From Exophiala sp. HKRS030 (taxonomy: Eukaryota; Ascomycota; Eurotiomycetes; Chaetothyriales; Herpotrichiellaceae), in assembly GCA_023897205.1 (NCBI GenBank), contig JAHWDD010000007.1, positions 2,976,001-3,040,000 of the forward strand: a DNA stretch of 64,000 nt, given 5' to 3'. How positions within the stretch are numbered: position 1 is the stretch's first letter; each line of letters starts with the position of its first letter. The notes beneath the pieces are model-generated. The model was not told the DNA's origin. It did not search any database and saw nothing but the letters and a program-made list of their open reading frames with translations. Position numbers and translations under genes: made by a program. This document shows positions 32,763-45,910 of this stretch, in pieces.

Positions 32763-33818
32763 ATGCCACCCACCCTCCCCTCATCAACCGACAGTTCCTC
32801 ACCAACCACGACATTCGACATTGTAAAATACTACAATGAACTCCTTCGGTCGGACGCTCAACTCACGCCGCCCATCGCCGCTATCGAGTCGCTCATTTCT
32901 CTTCTGGCCACCACACCCTTAACCACCATCTCAGAAACCCTAGCTCTCCTATCAACACAGTCGAGCAAACTCCTTGCTTCACAACGCAACCCTATCCCCC
33001 TGTCTGCCGGCACCGAACTCTTTCAACGATATCTAGTATCTTCGTTCCAACAACGCCCTTCATCGTTGGCTACGTCCGATTTCTCCGCGCTCCGCCACCA
33101 GATTATTACCAATTCGTCATTATTCGTCAAGCGTGCCAATGAAGCCAGGCTGAAAATCGCCCATCAAGCCCTCCGATTCATCCGTGATGACTCCACCATC
33201 ATCACTTATGGCTATAGTCGTGTTGTACACACTCTACTAACTCACGCTGCCGACACGGGCCGATTCTTCAACGTCTTGTACGTTCTCCCAGCCAGTGGCG
33301 CATCACAAACTATTACCGACTCTATCTCAGAGCTCAATAAACTCTCTATCCCTACTGCGACCATCCCAATTCACGCCTTAAATTTTGCACTCGCATCACT
33401 CCCTCCATCACAACCTCCACCACAACTCCTTACCGGAGCTAGTGCTGTACTCGAGAATGGCTCTATCATCACTCAATTCGGCACACATCAACTCGCACTG
33501 ACGGCCAAATCCGCGGCCGTGCCCTTGTACGTCGCCGTCGAATCGTACAAGTTCGTGCGTAGTTTCCCGCTCGGCTGCGGCCAGAGCGACTTGGCCCAGC
33601 TCGGCGTCAAACAAGATGTGTTGAAGTTCGAGATTGCTTCTACCACCTCCACAGGAGACGAAGAACAGTCGACGCGACAAAACCAAAGCAACCAAATCGA
33701 CAATGTCGACGATATGGTTGAGATCACCCCTCCAGACTTGATCTCTGCCTTGTTCACGGAGACTGGAATAGTGACTCCCGACGCCGTTAGTGAAGAGTTG
33801 ATCAAGCTGTGGTTCTGA
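32763..33818 (+). CDS. GCN3: Translation initiation factor eIF2B subunit alpha (GCN3 homologue)
   Basis: An intronless gene of 351 residues from ATG 32763 (MPPTLPSSTDSSSPTTTFD). eIF2B is the guanine-nucleotide exchange factor for eIF2. The alpha subunit senses phosphorylated eIF2 in the integrated stress / amino-acid control response. Recognised segments: N-terminal helices FDIVKYYNELLRSDAQLTPP and AAIESLISLL, then LFVKRANEARLKIAHQALRF, TIITYGYSRVVHTLL at the start of the Rossmann-like half, LTGASAVLENGSIITQFGTH, YVAVESYKFVRSFPL and the end ITPPDLISALFTETGIVTPD. An insertion of about 35 polar residues (TSTGDEEQSTRQNQ and on) sits before the last block, a common fungal variation. Length fits the family (about 305-350). 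Confidence 0.96.
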   Translation: MPPTLPSSTDSSSPTTTFDIVKYYNELLRSDAQLTPPIAAIESLISLLATTPLTTISETLALLSTQSSKLLASQRNPIPLSAGTELFQRYLVSSFQQRPSSLATSDFSALRHQIITNSSLFVKRANEARLKIAHQALRFIRDDSTIITYGYSRVVHTLLTHAADTGRFFNVLYVLPASGASQTITDSISELNKLSIPTATIPIHALNFALASLPPSQPPPQLLTGASAVLENGSIITQFGTHQLALTAKSAAVPLYVAVESYKFVRSFPLGCGQSDLAQLGVKQDVLKFEIASTTSTGDEEQSTRQNQSNQIDNVDDMVEITPPDLISALFTETGIVTPDAVSEELIKLWF

Positions 33819-35111
33819 ACATGTCCAAACTTAATTCGGCCTTTTTGCAACCAACTCGAAAGCCAGGGCTGCCGCAAAGCATGTCTGTTTCTTGTATCGA
33901 GATTCAAATTCACATCTTAACTTCCTCGGCGACTCATCCCATACCAGACACTAAACCCCGAATCATCACCGATTGAGAACATCTGACATTACCGACGACA
34001 AGTCTGCATTCTCTACTACTCTGTCAGCACCATTATGTACAAAACCTCCCAAATCGGGAAATCTCGAACGTTTAAAGTTTTGACAGGGAGCTGACTGGCG
34101 TTTCCTTACCTATCCTGCACAACATCAACAAATGGCCTGCCGGGAGGCGACGTATGGTTACGTCCATGTATACATCGCAAACAAGCGACGTTGGCATTGA
34201 TGAATACTGCCCATCACGCGTATCTATACACATGCTTTGACATCGAATCCAGACCGGTCCAAATGCAGGTCTACGAGTCGCCTCAGCCATGGAGACGTAC
34301 GATGACGACGACGACGAAAACCCCGAGCGTTGTCAAGGCTCACCAGTCTTGTCATCAAGGATACGAGAGCGGACCCACTGACCGACTGACCGACTCGCTG
34401 GATTGGATTGGATTGGATTGATTGAACTGACCGAACGAATAAATAGACACACTGACGGACGGATAGATTCTGTGAAATCGGGAAAGTAAAGAGACCAAAC
34501 CCCAATGGGACCCACTTCTCGACCACGAAGCAACGGGATGGAGAGAAAGAGGCAGGGGATTTACCTATACAACGGATGAGAAAAGACCATGGATACTCAG
34601 TAAAACGTAGGCGAAAGAGAAAGAAATATGAGATGTGCAGCATGCGGGGTTCGGTCTTGTGGTGTGAAAGCAATTCCAGCGGGACTTTGGTATGTTGTTG
34701 AAGACAGGATCATTACAGTCAAGTGGGGGGAAGGTCGACATTTCAGTCGAGAAGGACAGGTGCACAGAAGACAGATAGATAGAGAAAGAGTTTGACCAGA
34801 TGTCTATTTTCTTTTTGGGCATACTCGGCTTTTCTTGACTTGTATCGCTTTCACGATATGCTCGTCTAAAAGATAATACGCTCTTGCAGACTACCTAGAC
34901 AAACAAGTACACATGGTTTCGAGCGAGGAGTGAGTCGCCCAGGAGATTTGAAACCGGCCATGGCAGAGAAATGCAGCAGTTCCCCACCAGCGCCATGCTC
35001 TGTCGCTATTCGTAAAAAAGGGTGAAATAGTCAACAACAAACTTTCCACGATGATAGACTCCAGTCTATCGATGTCCCTACTATTATTCCGTCCCATGTC
35101 CTATGCATCAA
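33819..35111. other. Intergenic region with short tandem repeats
   Basis: About 1.3 kb between the convergent eIF2B-alpha and GATA-factor genes. It holds a GGATT pentamer array and CTGACCGA-like repeats at 34375-34440. Nothing coding recognised. Confidence 0.5.
34400..34424. repeat. (GGATT)n microsatellite
   Basis: Four to five GGATT units, flanked by imperfect CTGACCGA units on both sides. Confidence 0.8.
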
Positions 35112-36644
35112 TCATGATAGATCGTCAATTTCCCTTTCCTTGGCCCGGAGAGCTGCTCGCATTTCTTCGGCTTCCCTCATTAATTGTGCCCGTCGATCGC
35201 CACGCAGGTGCTCGCCCATTGAGGGGTCAATTGATCGCTCAAGTTCCCGGATTGGGGGCAGCTCTATGCCTCGTTGTCGATGTCCATTGTCGATCAACGC
35301 AGGATCTAGTTGCATGCCCTCCGCTGCAGCGGCAGCAAGTTGGGCCTGGACTGCAAAATCATCCGCGGCTTTTCGAGGTGAAGTTTGCTTGTTGGCAGTT
35401 TGCTCCTCGGGGATATAGCCTGTGTAATCGACCGTAGGCGGAAGGCGTTTCCTTTTGGGTCCTGGAGTGTTGGAGTTTGATTCTTGTTGGCCTTCAAGCT
35501 CGGGCGAGGTGGGTTCTGGGGAGATAGATGCTGTTGTAGGCGCTGCAGCGCTGCCATCTGTTCGAACAACGTCGGGATATGCTGGCACAACTCGTTTCCT
35601 CCTCTTGATCGTAGACTTCTTCATTTGCACAGGTCGATGTGAGCCATGAAGCTTGTGATACAGCCCACAGGCATTGCAAATAGGATGACCAAGTTCATCC
35701 CGTCTCCAAAGTGGGGTAACAGTAGTGCCACAATTCTTGCAGGCCACGAGCATTGACGTGTTTCCTGGGCTAGGTTGAGCGTTTGGCGCAGTCGAGGGTG
35801 GAACCGAGCCGGTGGTCGAGCCAGCGGTACTGTGAGCATCACTCTCATCATTCGTCGCTGTGTTTGCGGCTGCAGGGACATTGGCTGTCCTTGCAACCCG
35901 ATTGTTATATGCGGGACAACCACCACAACCCTCGGCACCCCCCGCGCCATTACAATTGCCACCTCCCGGACAAGACCCGGGAGTGTGCTCGGGAACTCTG
36001 TACGGAATGTTGGACGACTGTGGTTGACTTGTGACTGATGGAGATGGCGCGGCTACAGGTGATGTGTCAGTCCTTTGGCGGGGGCTGTCAGTGGGAGCGG
36101 CAGAGTTGGGGCGTTTGAAGTTCGATGGTCGAGGAGTATTGCGAGTTTTTTGATATAGACCACAGGCGTTGCATATCGTAGTTCCTGTTGGTGAGCGTCG
36201 CCAGAGAGGAGTCTTAGTGGTTCCACAATTACTATTGATCGTGTTAGTGGAAAGGATCAGCTTGGCAACAGACAACAGCGCGTCATGAATGGACGCTTTC
36301 ACATTCTTTCAGCATAGTGCTGTGATGCGTAAAACATACCTGCAAATCTGACCCAAGCCGCTAGAATCTTCAGTCTGATCGAATTGTTCGCTCGCAGGTC
36401 GAGGACTTTGCGCAGCATCTGTTGGGCGCGGGCTGACAGGTAAGGGATTTTGATCCGTGGTAGAATCAGTGGCGTGGTTTTCAAGGGGAATGTTTGAACC
36501 ATGTCGCTCACCCCGAGCCGATGAAACAAGTTGATGAGCAGCATCGAGGTCCTCGGCTGAAGGTTGACGCAAGAGACTTTCCCCCTCTCCACCAAACGAA
36601 GATGAGCGTTGGAAGGCGTCCATTACACCACGTACGGCCAACAT
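35112..36644 (-). CDS. sreA: SREA/URBS1-type GATA repressor of iron and siderophore genes
   Basis: Two exons (36644-36340, 36231-35112) give about 474 residues. Two GATA fingers are present: the first is split by the intron ([15 protein letters not shown]-x2-C-x17-C-x2-C) and the second is [18 protein letters not shown] with the same spacing. Between them lies the cysteine-rich patch [18 protein letters not shown] that marks siderophore regulators of this type and is tied to iron sensing. A basic nuclear-localisation-like run ([11 protein letters not shown]) follows finger two. The C-terminus is a coiled coil around [20 protein letters not shown]. In Aspergillus SreA, Neurospora SRE and Ustilago Urbs1 the factor represses iron uptake when iron is plentiful. 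The ATG at 36644 ([11 protein letters not shown]) is chosen; 36623 is the next option. Confidence 0.95.
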
Positions 36645-38115
36645 GCCTCCTTGAAGTCTCGTGTTGTCAGCTGACAATCACGTCCATCCAGACGCTGACA
36701 CTGAAAATCCAAAAAAGTGGCGCGCTCTTCTCTGCGGAGAGCGAATATATTGGATTGTGGTTGAGCAGATGCACAGGGAGACAAAGTGCACAGAATTGAA
36801 GTTGAAGTGGTAGACGAGGCGTCGTCCTCTTGGCGGGGAGAAGAGAAGGACAGGGCGGTGGACAAGTCGGTCAGGACTCAGGATTGCGTGGGAAGAGACG
36901 TTTTGTTAATGGACAGATATGACGGGGGTTTCAGTGGCTGGAAGGATAGTGTAAGTCTGGAGAAAAAGACGCGATTATATGACCGAGCATGGAAATGCCA
37001 TGGTTTACAAGTGAACAGGAGACTTTGGTGCAGGAGTGTGACGATTGTCCTGGACTCCTGTAGGTGCCTGGCAGTGTAAGAAGACTAAGAGTGGAGGTTT
37101 TGACCAGGTTAGATGAAAAGAGAGTGGTAATGGCAAATGCCTGAAACATGATTGGTGCAGTGACACATCTCTGGTCACGTGCGGTGGGAGTTAGATTCGA
37201 TTCACTTGGTAGGGCACTAGGCACGACTGGGACATTGTAAGGCGGGTGGGTAGGCGTGGAAATCGAGACACAAGGTCCTCGTCAATCATCGCTGCCCACC
37301 AAAGTGCCCTCCCGCTGTACTCTACTCAGGCGATGCATTTGCGTTGATGGTTTAGAGTTGTGGGCCCCTTGGACTGGCCCAGGCTACGCCATAGGCTTTC
37401 CAATGCAGCATCATTAGTGGTTCAGAGAGCCGGAGCATTGGCTGAAGTCAGTAAGAGCGTGCTCTCCCTCAATGCGAGAGACCGCCAGTGGGCCTCATCT
37501 GGGCCCTTCTTTGAACCGTAATCCATTACTGGTATTTCATTTATCGGCTTGTGGCCTTATCTAGAGTGTAGCAAGCTCGGGAGTTGATCCCGAGCTTTGA
37601 CTCCTCCTACCCAGAGGACGTCTACATGTCGAATTTTCCATTCGCGGGCAGACAGAACTTCACCAAAGAAAGCTCGAGTATGACATGACACAACTTTGGC
37701 TTGCAAGTATTATCACATCCTTGTGTTGATTACTGACTAGCAGGTATTGAGTCCCTATATCACATGTAGTGCAAGGTCCATGCTTTTTCATCCCCATAAG
37801 ATGGACCACTCTTCCTATCATCCAGGCTGAAATACACAGCATTTAGTTGTCCACCAGCCAGACCTATAACGCTGCGATGCGCCTCAAGAGCAATTCCGCT
37901 GAAGCAACGCCATGCCCCATACCGATTTTGGGACTCTAGACCAAGGCCTTTATGTCAACAGCCACTAATATGAAAGTCTCCCACTCCAACAGCCTATCAA
38001 TTTTGCCGTTCCCAGAACCATTGAAAACGCATCTCCAGGAATGCGCACAGTGACTTCTTCTGTTGCCGATAGAGCGGCGGTATGGAAAGGGCTTCATGGC
38101 GCTTGGACGCTTTTC
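36645..38115. other. Intergenic region upstream of sreA-like gene
   Basis: About 1.5 kb. No supportable gene. Contains the GATA-factor promoter and the 3' region of the COPI-associated gene. Confidence 0.5.
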
Positions 38116-38813
38116 TTATACCTGTTCCGCGCCCCATCCAGCATCCGCATCTCGCATGTTCGATGGGGGCTCAATCGATGGCACGAACTCGAGGCCGACG
38201 TAGCCGAGGCCAACGAGTCCAATGATGGTGCCAGCGGCAATGCGCAACCAGTTCTGTTCTAGGATGATGGACCCAACGAAGACATAGACTGGCGCAGCAA
38301 AGTTAACACGTGGGTTAACAAATGCGTTGACAAAACTTACAGACACCTCGGCCGAGGAAGGAGAACAAGAAGCTGGCATATTTTGGAAGATATGGGGGAA
38401 CCTGAGGGAGTAACTCAAGCCCAGCAACCGCTGTAGACCGCGTCAGATAAATGCTTCAGCAACTCTTCGACCAGACGCCGCTTGTACCTAATCCGAAGAT
38501 GATTACGTATACTCCGACAACGATGTCCCGCCTGTAAAGTCTTCAGTATTCACAATCTCAGTATTCATCCGGGAAAACACGTACAGTCCGAGGTGGAAGA
38601 ATTGGCTGATGCCTGTAGTAGGAAAGAAGGTCAGACACATCGAAGTCCCAAACCTGGGAACCTGCGCATACCTCCTAGAACCATGACTCCTCCAACCGCA
38701 AGGTTGACCAGTCGGCTATAGCACGGTTAGTTGTCTCGAGGCAACATCGCATTAAGCCACAAGTGTAACTTTGCACGACCAGGTAGCACGAACAAGATGT
38801 TTGAGAAATCCAT
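38116..38813 (-). CDS. COPI-associated membrane protein (COPI_assoc family)
   Basis: Six very small exons within 0.7 kb splice to about 132 residues. The order is: MDFSNIF joined to RLVNLAVGGVMVLGG, ISQFFHLGL, RDIVVGVYVIIFGL, AVAGLELLPQVPPYLPKYA with FLFSFLGRGV, then FYVFVGSIILEQNWLRIAAG, and the end SIEPPSNMRDADAGWGAEQV. Four hydrophobic helices fit the COPI_assoc family (PF08507), small Golgi/ER membrane proteins found with the COPI coat. Every splice junction keeps frame. The first donor is GTTCGT, weaker than the rest, but it yields the conserved N-terminus. Single open frames over this region are fragments of this gene. No hydrophilic extra domain is present. Confidence 0.9.
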
Positions 38814-39770
38814 TTTTGCTTGGAAAAGTAGGTATGCGATTGCGGTAAAGGGCTGTAAAAAGGCGTCTTTAAGCAGGCGGACAGGTGTTCTCGCGGTTAT
38901 TCGGGCTGCGTGGCTGACGAGATTGAGGCGATCAAAGGCGTTGCTTTAGGGGAATGAGGTTTGGCGGTTGACGCGAAGCTTGGAATTCAATCAGAGCTGC
39001 GGACACGGTGGAAGACAGTAGACGGTATGGAACAGGTAGAGGATAAATTTCGAAGGTGTTGTAAACTGCAGCAGAACTCAAATGTTGAAGGCAGACGAGT
39101 TCTAAGACCAGCCAGCAAGGTCGTCTTGTCTCCAATACTTGCAGGTTAAGGGACCTTGGGAGGTAATTTCCAGGTTAACTGCGTATGCCAAGAAAGCCAG
39201 GTGTAGCTCTCCAAAGCTTGCTTGGACAAGACGTTCGCCAGTTTCGGTGTTTCTTCCCTCTGCGTCCTATGTACAATGAATCTATGGAGTGCCTTTGTTG
39301 ACTACCTTCTCGATTTTTTTGGTTTGTACCGAGTACTCACACACCGAGCACGACTCAAGAAGGCTCATGGGTGATTCCTCAGACAAGGAGCATGCAATGC
39401 GGTCCCTTTCAGAATTCAACGAGATCGGACCACATCAGACCTGAGGGCTTATCCTGGATCTCAAGGGAACAGCGCGTCAGCAAGGGCAACATCGAACGAG
39501 CTCTTCTGCATTGCCTTCATTCTAACCCTCTGAACGATTTTTTCTTCATACAGGGCACATGGCCTTCTCGGTTTTCTAGAATATAACTATTACTTCGTAA
39601 ATCGTGCCCGGGATCCTATCATGGCTCATATCTAATAGGTTCTGCCCAAGTCTCTATCATGGACCTTCATATGCACGCTATGCTGGGGTATCATATGCAA
39701 ACCCATGTCATGCAAAATACCTCACCAAGACACAGATATCGCTTCTATCAACCAGTACTCCTTGTGAAAG
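38814..39770. other. Intergenic region, nothing recognised
   Basis: About 0.96 kb between the COPI-associated gene promoter and the OTU gene 3' end. Short frames only. Confidence 0.5.
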
Positions 39771-41078
39771 TTATGCACGCAACGTCGACTTTGGCCGTTC
39801 AGCTACCGACATCAGTCTTGGACTCGATGGATGTACAGGCATAGATCGATTGGTCACAATATGAGGTGAAGATCGATTCTGAGACTTGAGCGGCTCGTTC
39901 GGCGACAGGTGACCAAATCCCTCGGCTGCGTCGTCATCATCTTCAATCGTGATCGATTTGATTCTCGAAGGTCCAGGGTTGTATTCGTGACCGGTCGCGT
40001 CAGCTATAGTTGCTGTATCTTGCGTGCTAGGAGGCGTTTCTGGAGATGGAGAATCCACCGACGGTCGGCGATCAGAGTCATTGTCCATATCTGGGGTGTA
40101 GACATTGATATCCGCTCGCCGCCTCGTGCTCTTTCTTCTGTCAGCACGTTTACTTGCACGCATCAATTCGCCATCATCGTCGAGAGACCTTTTGGAGCTC
40201 GAACTGCGTTGAGAAGAAGTGACTGACGGGCTGCGAGCACGAGCCTTGTCTCCAGGTTGATCCGTGTTAGTGTCAATGTCTCGCTTGTTCCTCTGTATCA
40301 GATCTTGGATAAGTTCAGTAGACAACTCCGACCTGCTGTTCCGGATGGCTCGAGTGCTGAGAATCTGGCCAGGACTTGCAAGAGGTGATGTCACGGGTGT
40401 GCCGTGAAATATATCTATAGGCTTGAGCAAAGGGCTGTCACGAGTACGTGGAATCGAGCCGTCTCTGCTGCGTGCCGAGTCATAGTGGGCTCGCGTGACC
40501 TCATCGCCTCCGTAGCAGATATGAAGGGGTAGAGTCGATGGGGCGTTCTGTCGATATTCGTTGGTGTAGGGGATGGAATCTCGATCGAAATTTTGGATTC
40601 GTGGTAAGTGAACGGTGACATCTTGATCGAATACTTGACAAAAAGCCACCAGCTCTGGTTCACCTCCGTAGGTTCCACCTCGTGACATGAGCGAAAGATA
40701 TTCCTCGAACGCGTCTTCTGGCTCTTGACGGGCTACTGTGGTGGCCGATCGAAGTGTTCTCCTTTGTTGCACGTCGTCCTTGTGTACGTAGTGCTCGAAG
40801 AGAGGTCGAAAGTTCCTCATGTGTTCGATGACGCTGGCACGAATCTCGGGATGATTTGCCGGAGTGCCGTAGAGTTGATCAGATAGGGATGCAAACAGAC
40901 AATTCCCTGCGAAAAAGAAAGTCAGCAATCTTGACGGAGATGGTGATTATCATTCCATAAACTTACCGTCACCTGCTATTTGTTTCTGATACATTCCCAT
41001 CCTCGCGAGACCCGGCCATACAGCCTTAGGCTTTCGGACCATGCTTGGTAGCTGTAAGTGGACTGCATGGTCAGCCAT
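39771..41078 (-). CDS. OTU-family cysteine protease (deubiquitinase-like)
   Basis: Two exons (41078-40967, 40906-39771) give about 415 residues from MADHAVHLQLPSMVRKPKAV. The intron lies inside the catalytic motif: QIAGDG joins NCLFASLSDQLYG, restoring the D-G-N-C box with the nucleophile Cys. The domain continues with HPEIRASVIEHMRNFRPLFE, YLSLMSRGGTYGGEPELVAF and the catalytic His in HYDSARSRDG near residue 190. The remaining 220 residues are disordered, rich in Ser, Arg and Asp (TRAIRNSRSELSTELIQDLI, then DMDNDSDRRPSVDSPSP). OTU enzymes cut ubiquitin or related conjugates, and fungal homologues of this shape resemble OTUD3-type proteins. Substrate and localisation are not readable here. 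Confidence 0.92.
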
Positions 41079-41266
41079 GATTGCAAATGATCCATTGACA
41101 ATATCATTTGCAAGACATGAAAACGGGACGAGAGGTCCTAGGTTAAGAAAACATGGCTGTTGGTCAAGGTTGAAACTTATGAATAAGTAGGTGCGGCGGA
41201 TGCCTCCTCCTTTGACTTGCAGGGACACTCAAGGGGATGGATGGCAGGAGTCAGTGATGTACGGAG

Positions 41267-41298
41267 TAGCAGCAGCAGCAGTAGCAGTAGCAGCAGCG
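41267..41298. repeat. (AGC/AGT)n trinucleotide microsatellite
   Basis: About ten AGC units with AGT interruptions. Confidence 0.85.
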
Positions 41299-44200
41299 TG
41301 CAGCAGGTAGCAAACTGCACCTCAGGTCGATGAAGGACACCGAAGGACCGCGGAGGCCTGTGAGTCCCTGCCGGCGTCTGAAAGGTCAGGGAAATGGGGC
41401 ACTTAGTTAGTTAGGGGGGAGCAGGCACTAAGCTCAGCAGGTTAAAACGGCCACTCGCACGGAGCAACGTGATTGCACAGATAGGGGGAGACAGATCAAG
41501 GGGCCAGTGGAAGCCCGAAGGCCCAGTACTAAGAACCGGGAGTCCACTAAAATGAAGTGAGAAGTTGGCATACCTGTCCAGGAATAGTAAGGCCCGAAAA
41601 GCCCGTGAAAGCGCAGCAGCCTGACGCACCTTGTCCGGGACGCCTCTACGGAGTACAGAAGCAAAGTCCACCCAACCAACCGGCTGTTTCAACCGATGAA
41701 GAGTAGATAATCGAAGGACTGAAAGTGTTGTAACTTGTCTGCGAGAACGTTAGAAATTTTCAGATAACAAAAAGTAGGTAGCTTACATTTTCGTGATATA
41801 TACTAACGGAAATCGTGTGAAAGGATCAAACTGGAAGAGAAAGTCGTATGGGCAGAGTCTACAAGGAGAAACCCGTACGAGGTGATACAAATATTTCTAC
41901 TTGAAATGAGGATCTCTGGCGTTGTGCCCTTCCAAGTCATTTGCTCGATCACGTTGGCAATTCTGGAGACATTCTTTGCTCGGTTCACCACTTAGAGGTG
42001 TCCAGAGACTTGCTAGTCAGCCTTCCCTAAACCAGGATTTGGCGATACTTGATGTTGAGGACCTCAAACCTTTGAAGGACAGGTACCGCCGTGGTGTAGG
42101 TCCGGCAGATTGAATTTGGAGAGATCCGATCTGTGTTAACAAGTGTACAGGCAGAATGATTCCCTCTCTCGACATTTCTGCCGTCGAGGACTCTCAACTG
42201 CTTTTGAGCCTCGAGATTTCAGGATAGGAACACTGCTGCGGCAGCGCATGTGGGTGACGCCTACGAGACCGAAGATTTCCAGCCTTGCACTAGTGTCTTC
42301 CACAGCTCAGAGCAGTCGCTACTGGCTAACCACTGAGGTTGAAACCTTTGGCCCCGCTCGCAAAAGGTGAAGATGACTCAAGAAAGCCGACTGTTATGGC
42401 GAAGTTGACTGCGATGCGTTATCAGTGGCCGATACCCACTAACAGACCATCAGACCTATCGAATGTCATAGAGTAGAAAAACAACACTCTCATCGTCGAC
42501 CCTGCCCAAGCAGAGGTCCATCAAGAACTTAGGGCTTGCCGAACTCGACCAGTGGGTCACGTGTCCTTGTGATCTCGTTGCGTTCCCTCCCATTGCGCAG
42601 CAACCTCAATCGCGCGGGTATTCTCCTTGTTCGCGCTTGCCCTTCACATCCAACGTAGATAGCCTGAAGGATCCCCAGTGTCAGCAGACCGAGGCAAGAT
42701 CATCAACAGAGCAGAGGTCTCGGAGCCATGGCCATGATATTTTGGAATCTTCTGTCGCCAGCAGCAAAGTCCTGCCGGAGGCAGATCCGCACCTCGCGAG
42801 CCGCATTCCGAACCAAGGCTCATAAACACAGTCGAGTGGACGCAGACTGAATGTCAGGGAATTATCAGGAGGGAAGGAAGGCGTAAAGCAACCTGGAAAC
42901 GTTCCAAAAATTATACAAGTTAGGTTGAACAGCGTTGTCCGGTTAGGAATGTCTGCGTTTGTTCGTTTGTTCCTAGGCTCGTATGAGATACCGTGACTTA
43001 GGCCTCGAATTGGCCCTCTGAAGAAGCGTCTTAATGTCTTGGAGGAAGCTTGCCGAGAAACAGGTGGATTGAAGTCGTTATCATCAAAGTGTAGTGTTCT
43101 AGGAGCAGCTATAGCTTCGGAAGCAAATAGTCACGTGAGTAAAGGAACTCGCTGATGATAGTTGGCTTTTCTTAATCGGAACGGGAGCTCCGTAGTCTTG
43201 GTCATCGGGACATGGTAAAGGTCAACTTGGACAGGAGAGACATTTGTGCCATCCTATGCACCCCAAAAGCGACCGTAAAGTGGTATGTTTGGGAGAGCGC
43301 GGCTTCTAGGCCTATGTATTGACTTTTGTCTATGGAAACAGATTGTAGCTGGGCTGACTTAAATACTTGATTCAAGGTCTAAGAAGAGTGTGAGCCGATT
43401 TGTTTGTGCTTGAGATCAACATGGTTGGGTTGGTGACAATTCAGAGGTTGGTCTTTGCTAATTGAATGTGATTTCGCTTGAACAGAACGTGCAATGACTT
43501 TTCACGATTAGGTTAGCTATCTTCGAACGAGCTGTGGGGCTAAGGGTTTGAATGGGCCATGCTGATGTTGACAATTTGTGCATCTTGATTCTTGAGAAAT
43601 GCTTGACAGATGGCACCCAGCTGAGAAAGGATATTATGACAAACCTCTCATTGGAGGCTCTGCAATCTAGCTCATCGCCATGGTTGTCATGTGTTCCGTG
43701 ATTTTTTGATGGTTTCCAGCTCTTCAATCATTCGACTCGATGCTGGTAGGTAGTCAAGTGCACCTGAGTCCCTCACTTGGTGAAAGTTCTGGGGTCCCCT
43801 CTGGCTGTGGATGTGAGTGGTGCTTGTAGCCTAAATCCTCCGAAAAGAAGGGCTCACAAACGCCACAACCGAGAGCCACTTGCGTAGGGATCATGCACAT
43901 ACGACTTAGTGTCAACTTGTCCGCCCGAATTGCGCGTAGGCACTGGCGGGACTTCAGATGTGTTCTTGAATTATGACCTCAAGCGATCTTGATGTCATGC
44001 TGGTGTGGATGAATTCGTACATTTTTGACAATGATGGGCGTAAGATCAAGACGACCGCTAGCGGAGGGCGTTGTTGCAAGGACAGCCAATAGTGCCAACC
44101 GTGCCATACGTGTGCTTGGTGCCCGCCATGATTGTCGGAGTCCTTTGAAAGCTTCAGGGTGCGGTTGACTTCTGTCGTGCATGGGTAACCGGCAAGCTTC

Positions 44201-45819
44201 AGGTTCGGAGAAAGGAAAAGTAGTGTATATGGTGAGGAGCCAGCAGTGAGCTGAGAGATCATTCACAGTTTCGATTTCGACAGCTTGATGTTGTGGGGCT
44301 GGTTGGAAAAGATGTCTGCTTTGTGGGCACAAGGGAGAATCAAGGCGCGGTGGGGCGGGAAATTGCAAGCACTAACTACTAGGTACTGTAGGAACTTTTA
44401 GATAGCGAACGACGGTAGGTAGTTGACTAGTTTAGTCAGGTACCTGCCTTAAACAGGTCTCTGACTTGAGGCTTGGTAGCATTAGGACTCTAGGAGGAAG
44501 GTGCGATGAGCGTATCGCTGTAAGAGTTCAAAACAACAAGAGGCAAGACAGACCAGCAAGATGAGGAAGGAGCAACTGTGCTGGTTCTAATTGATCGCTT
44601 GTTGTCAAGGTACAGCCTTACGTGGATTTCCCACACTTCGGAGAATTTTTCTCTGCGTGTGTCATGAGCTCGGCGCACTGATCTAACTTCGTTCAGTGCC
44701 ACAAAGTCGTCGCAAATTCAGTACAACGTTCAAACGGTGTCTCGTGCGAGGCTACACAATAATCATGCGGCTTTATCTGGACCTTGGAAGTCTTGGTTGA
44801 TGCTTGGCGGAGTTTACACTGCATTTCATAATGTCAGACCTGTGAGGGGATCGGGTACCTGTAGCCTGTAGATGTCTGCATCCCGTGCCTGTATGTTGCA
44901 ACTAACAAGCCGTCTGTCTTCCCAAGCTTGCGATGAAGCTCAATCTACTGGAGCATGGATACAGACTTTGTCGTGATTACTTGGGGGACGGAAACAAGGA
45001 CTTAGAGTCAGGTGCTCGAGAAAGGCCTTGGAGAGCTGATGACTGGCACCTGACTGGCTGGGTCGCATAGGCATGCTGATTGGCGTCAAATCAAAAGTTG
45101 ATGTTGGTTGACCAATCCCTGGCCCGAGATGTGTTGTGTCCCTTTGGTGCCAGATTTGAGTCTGGGATGTTGTTGTGTGCGTGCTCACTGCTCAGGTGTC
45201 GCCCAGATGTCACTGATCATCTAGAGGATCTGACTTGCTAAAGACTAAACTTGATTAAATCTCTCTGGGCGATTGAGCAGCTCAAAAAGTGGAGGATGGT
45301 GGATGCTGAGGCGTCTGTCAGTGGACGCTGAAATTCCCCCTCGAAAGCTTTGAGTGGGCATCGGTGGCTGAGGCTCTAAGAAAATTGCCCGTGGTGCGCG
45401 TCCAGCCAGTTGATGTTAAATGGCCCGACCTTGATAAAGTTGGGATCAGCGGGCGATGTGTGTTAGTTGGCTGACTAGCAAACTAACCAACCAACTAACC
45501 AACTAGTGCCTAGTCCTTACTCAGTAAATTTAGTTAAGCATGACCTAGATTTTCAGGCACGTTCTTGCACCCTAACGCATGCCTGGGCGACCTGTTCTAC
45601 CTAGTTAACTAGGTGCGTGGTGACCAGTGGCTAAGCGGGGAAATCGTGGGCACTCAGGCACCTAACCAACTAACATTTACAGGTACTTGGTTAGCCTAAG
45701 GAGCCTAGCAGGGTCACGCAAGGTGTAGAGACTTGCTTCCATGTTCCTATATGTGCTTCCCGTGTCCCGAATCCTGCAGGCACTGCACAGTCTGACCCTG
45801 CCTGGCCTGGCGTACTGCA

Positions 45820-45910
45820 CTCTGCCCTCTGCCCTCTGCCCTCTGCACTGCACAGTCCACTCACTTCTCTCACTTCCACATCCATACCCACACCCACACC
45901 CACACCAACA
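45820..45910. repeat. (CTCTGCC)n and (CCCACA)n short tandem arrays
   Basis: About three CTCTGCC units at 45820-45846 and about four CCCACA units at 45887-45910, in the pyrimidine-rich region upstream of the gene at 46591. Confidence 0.8.
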
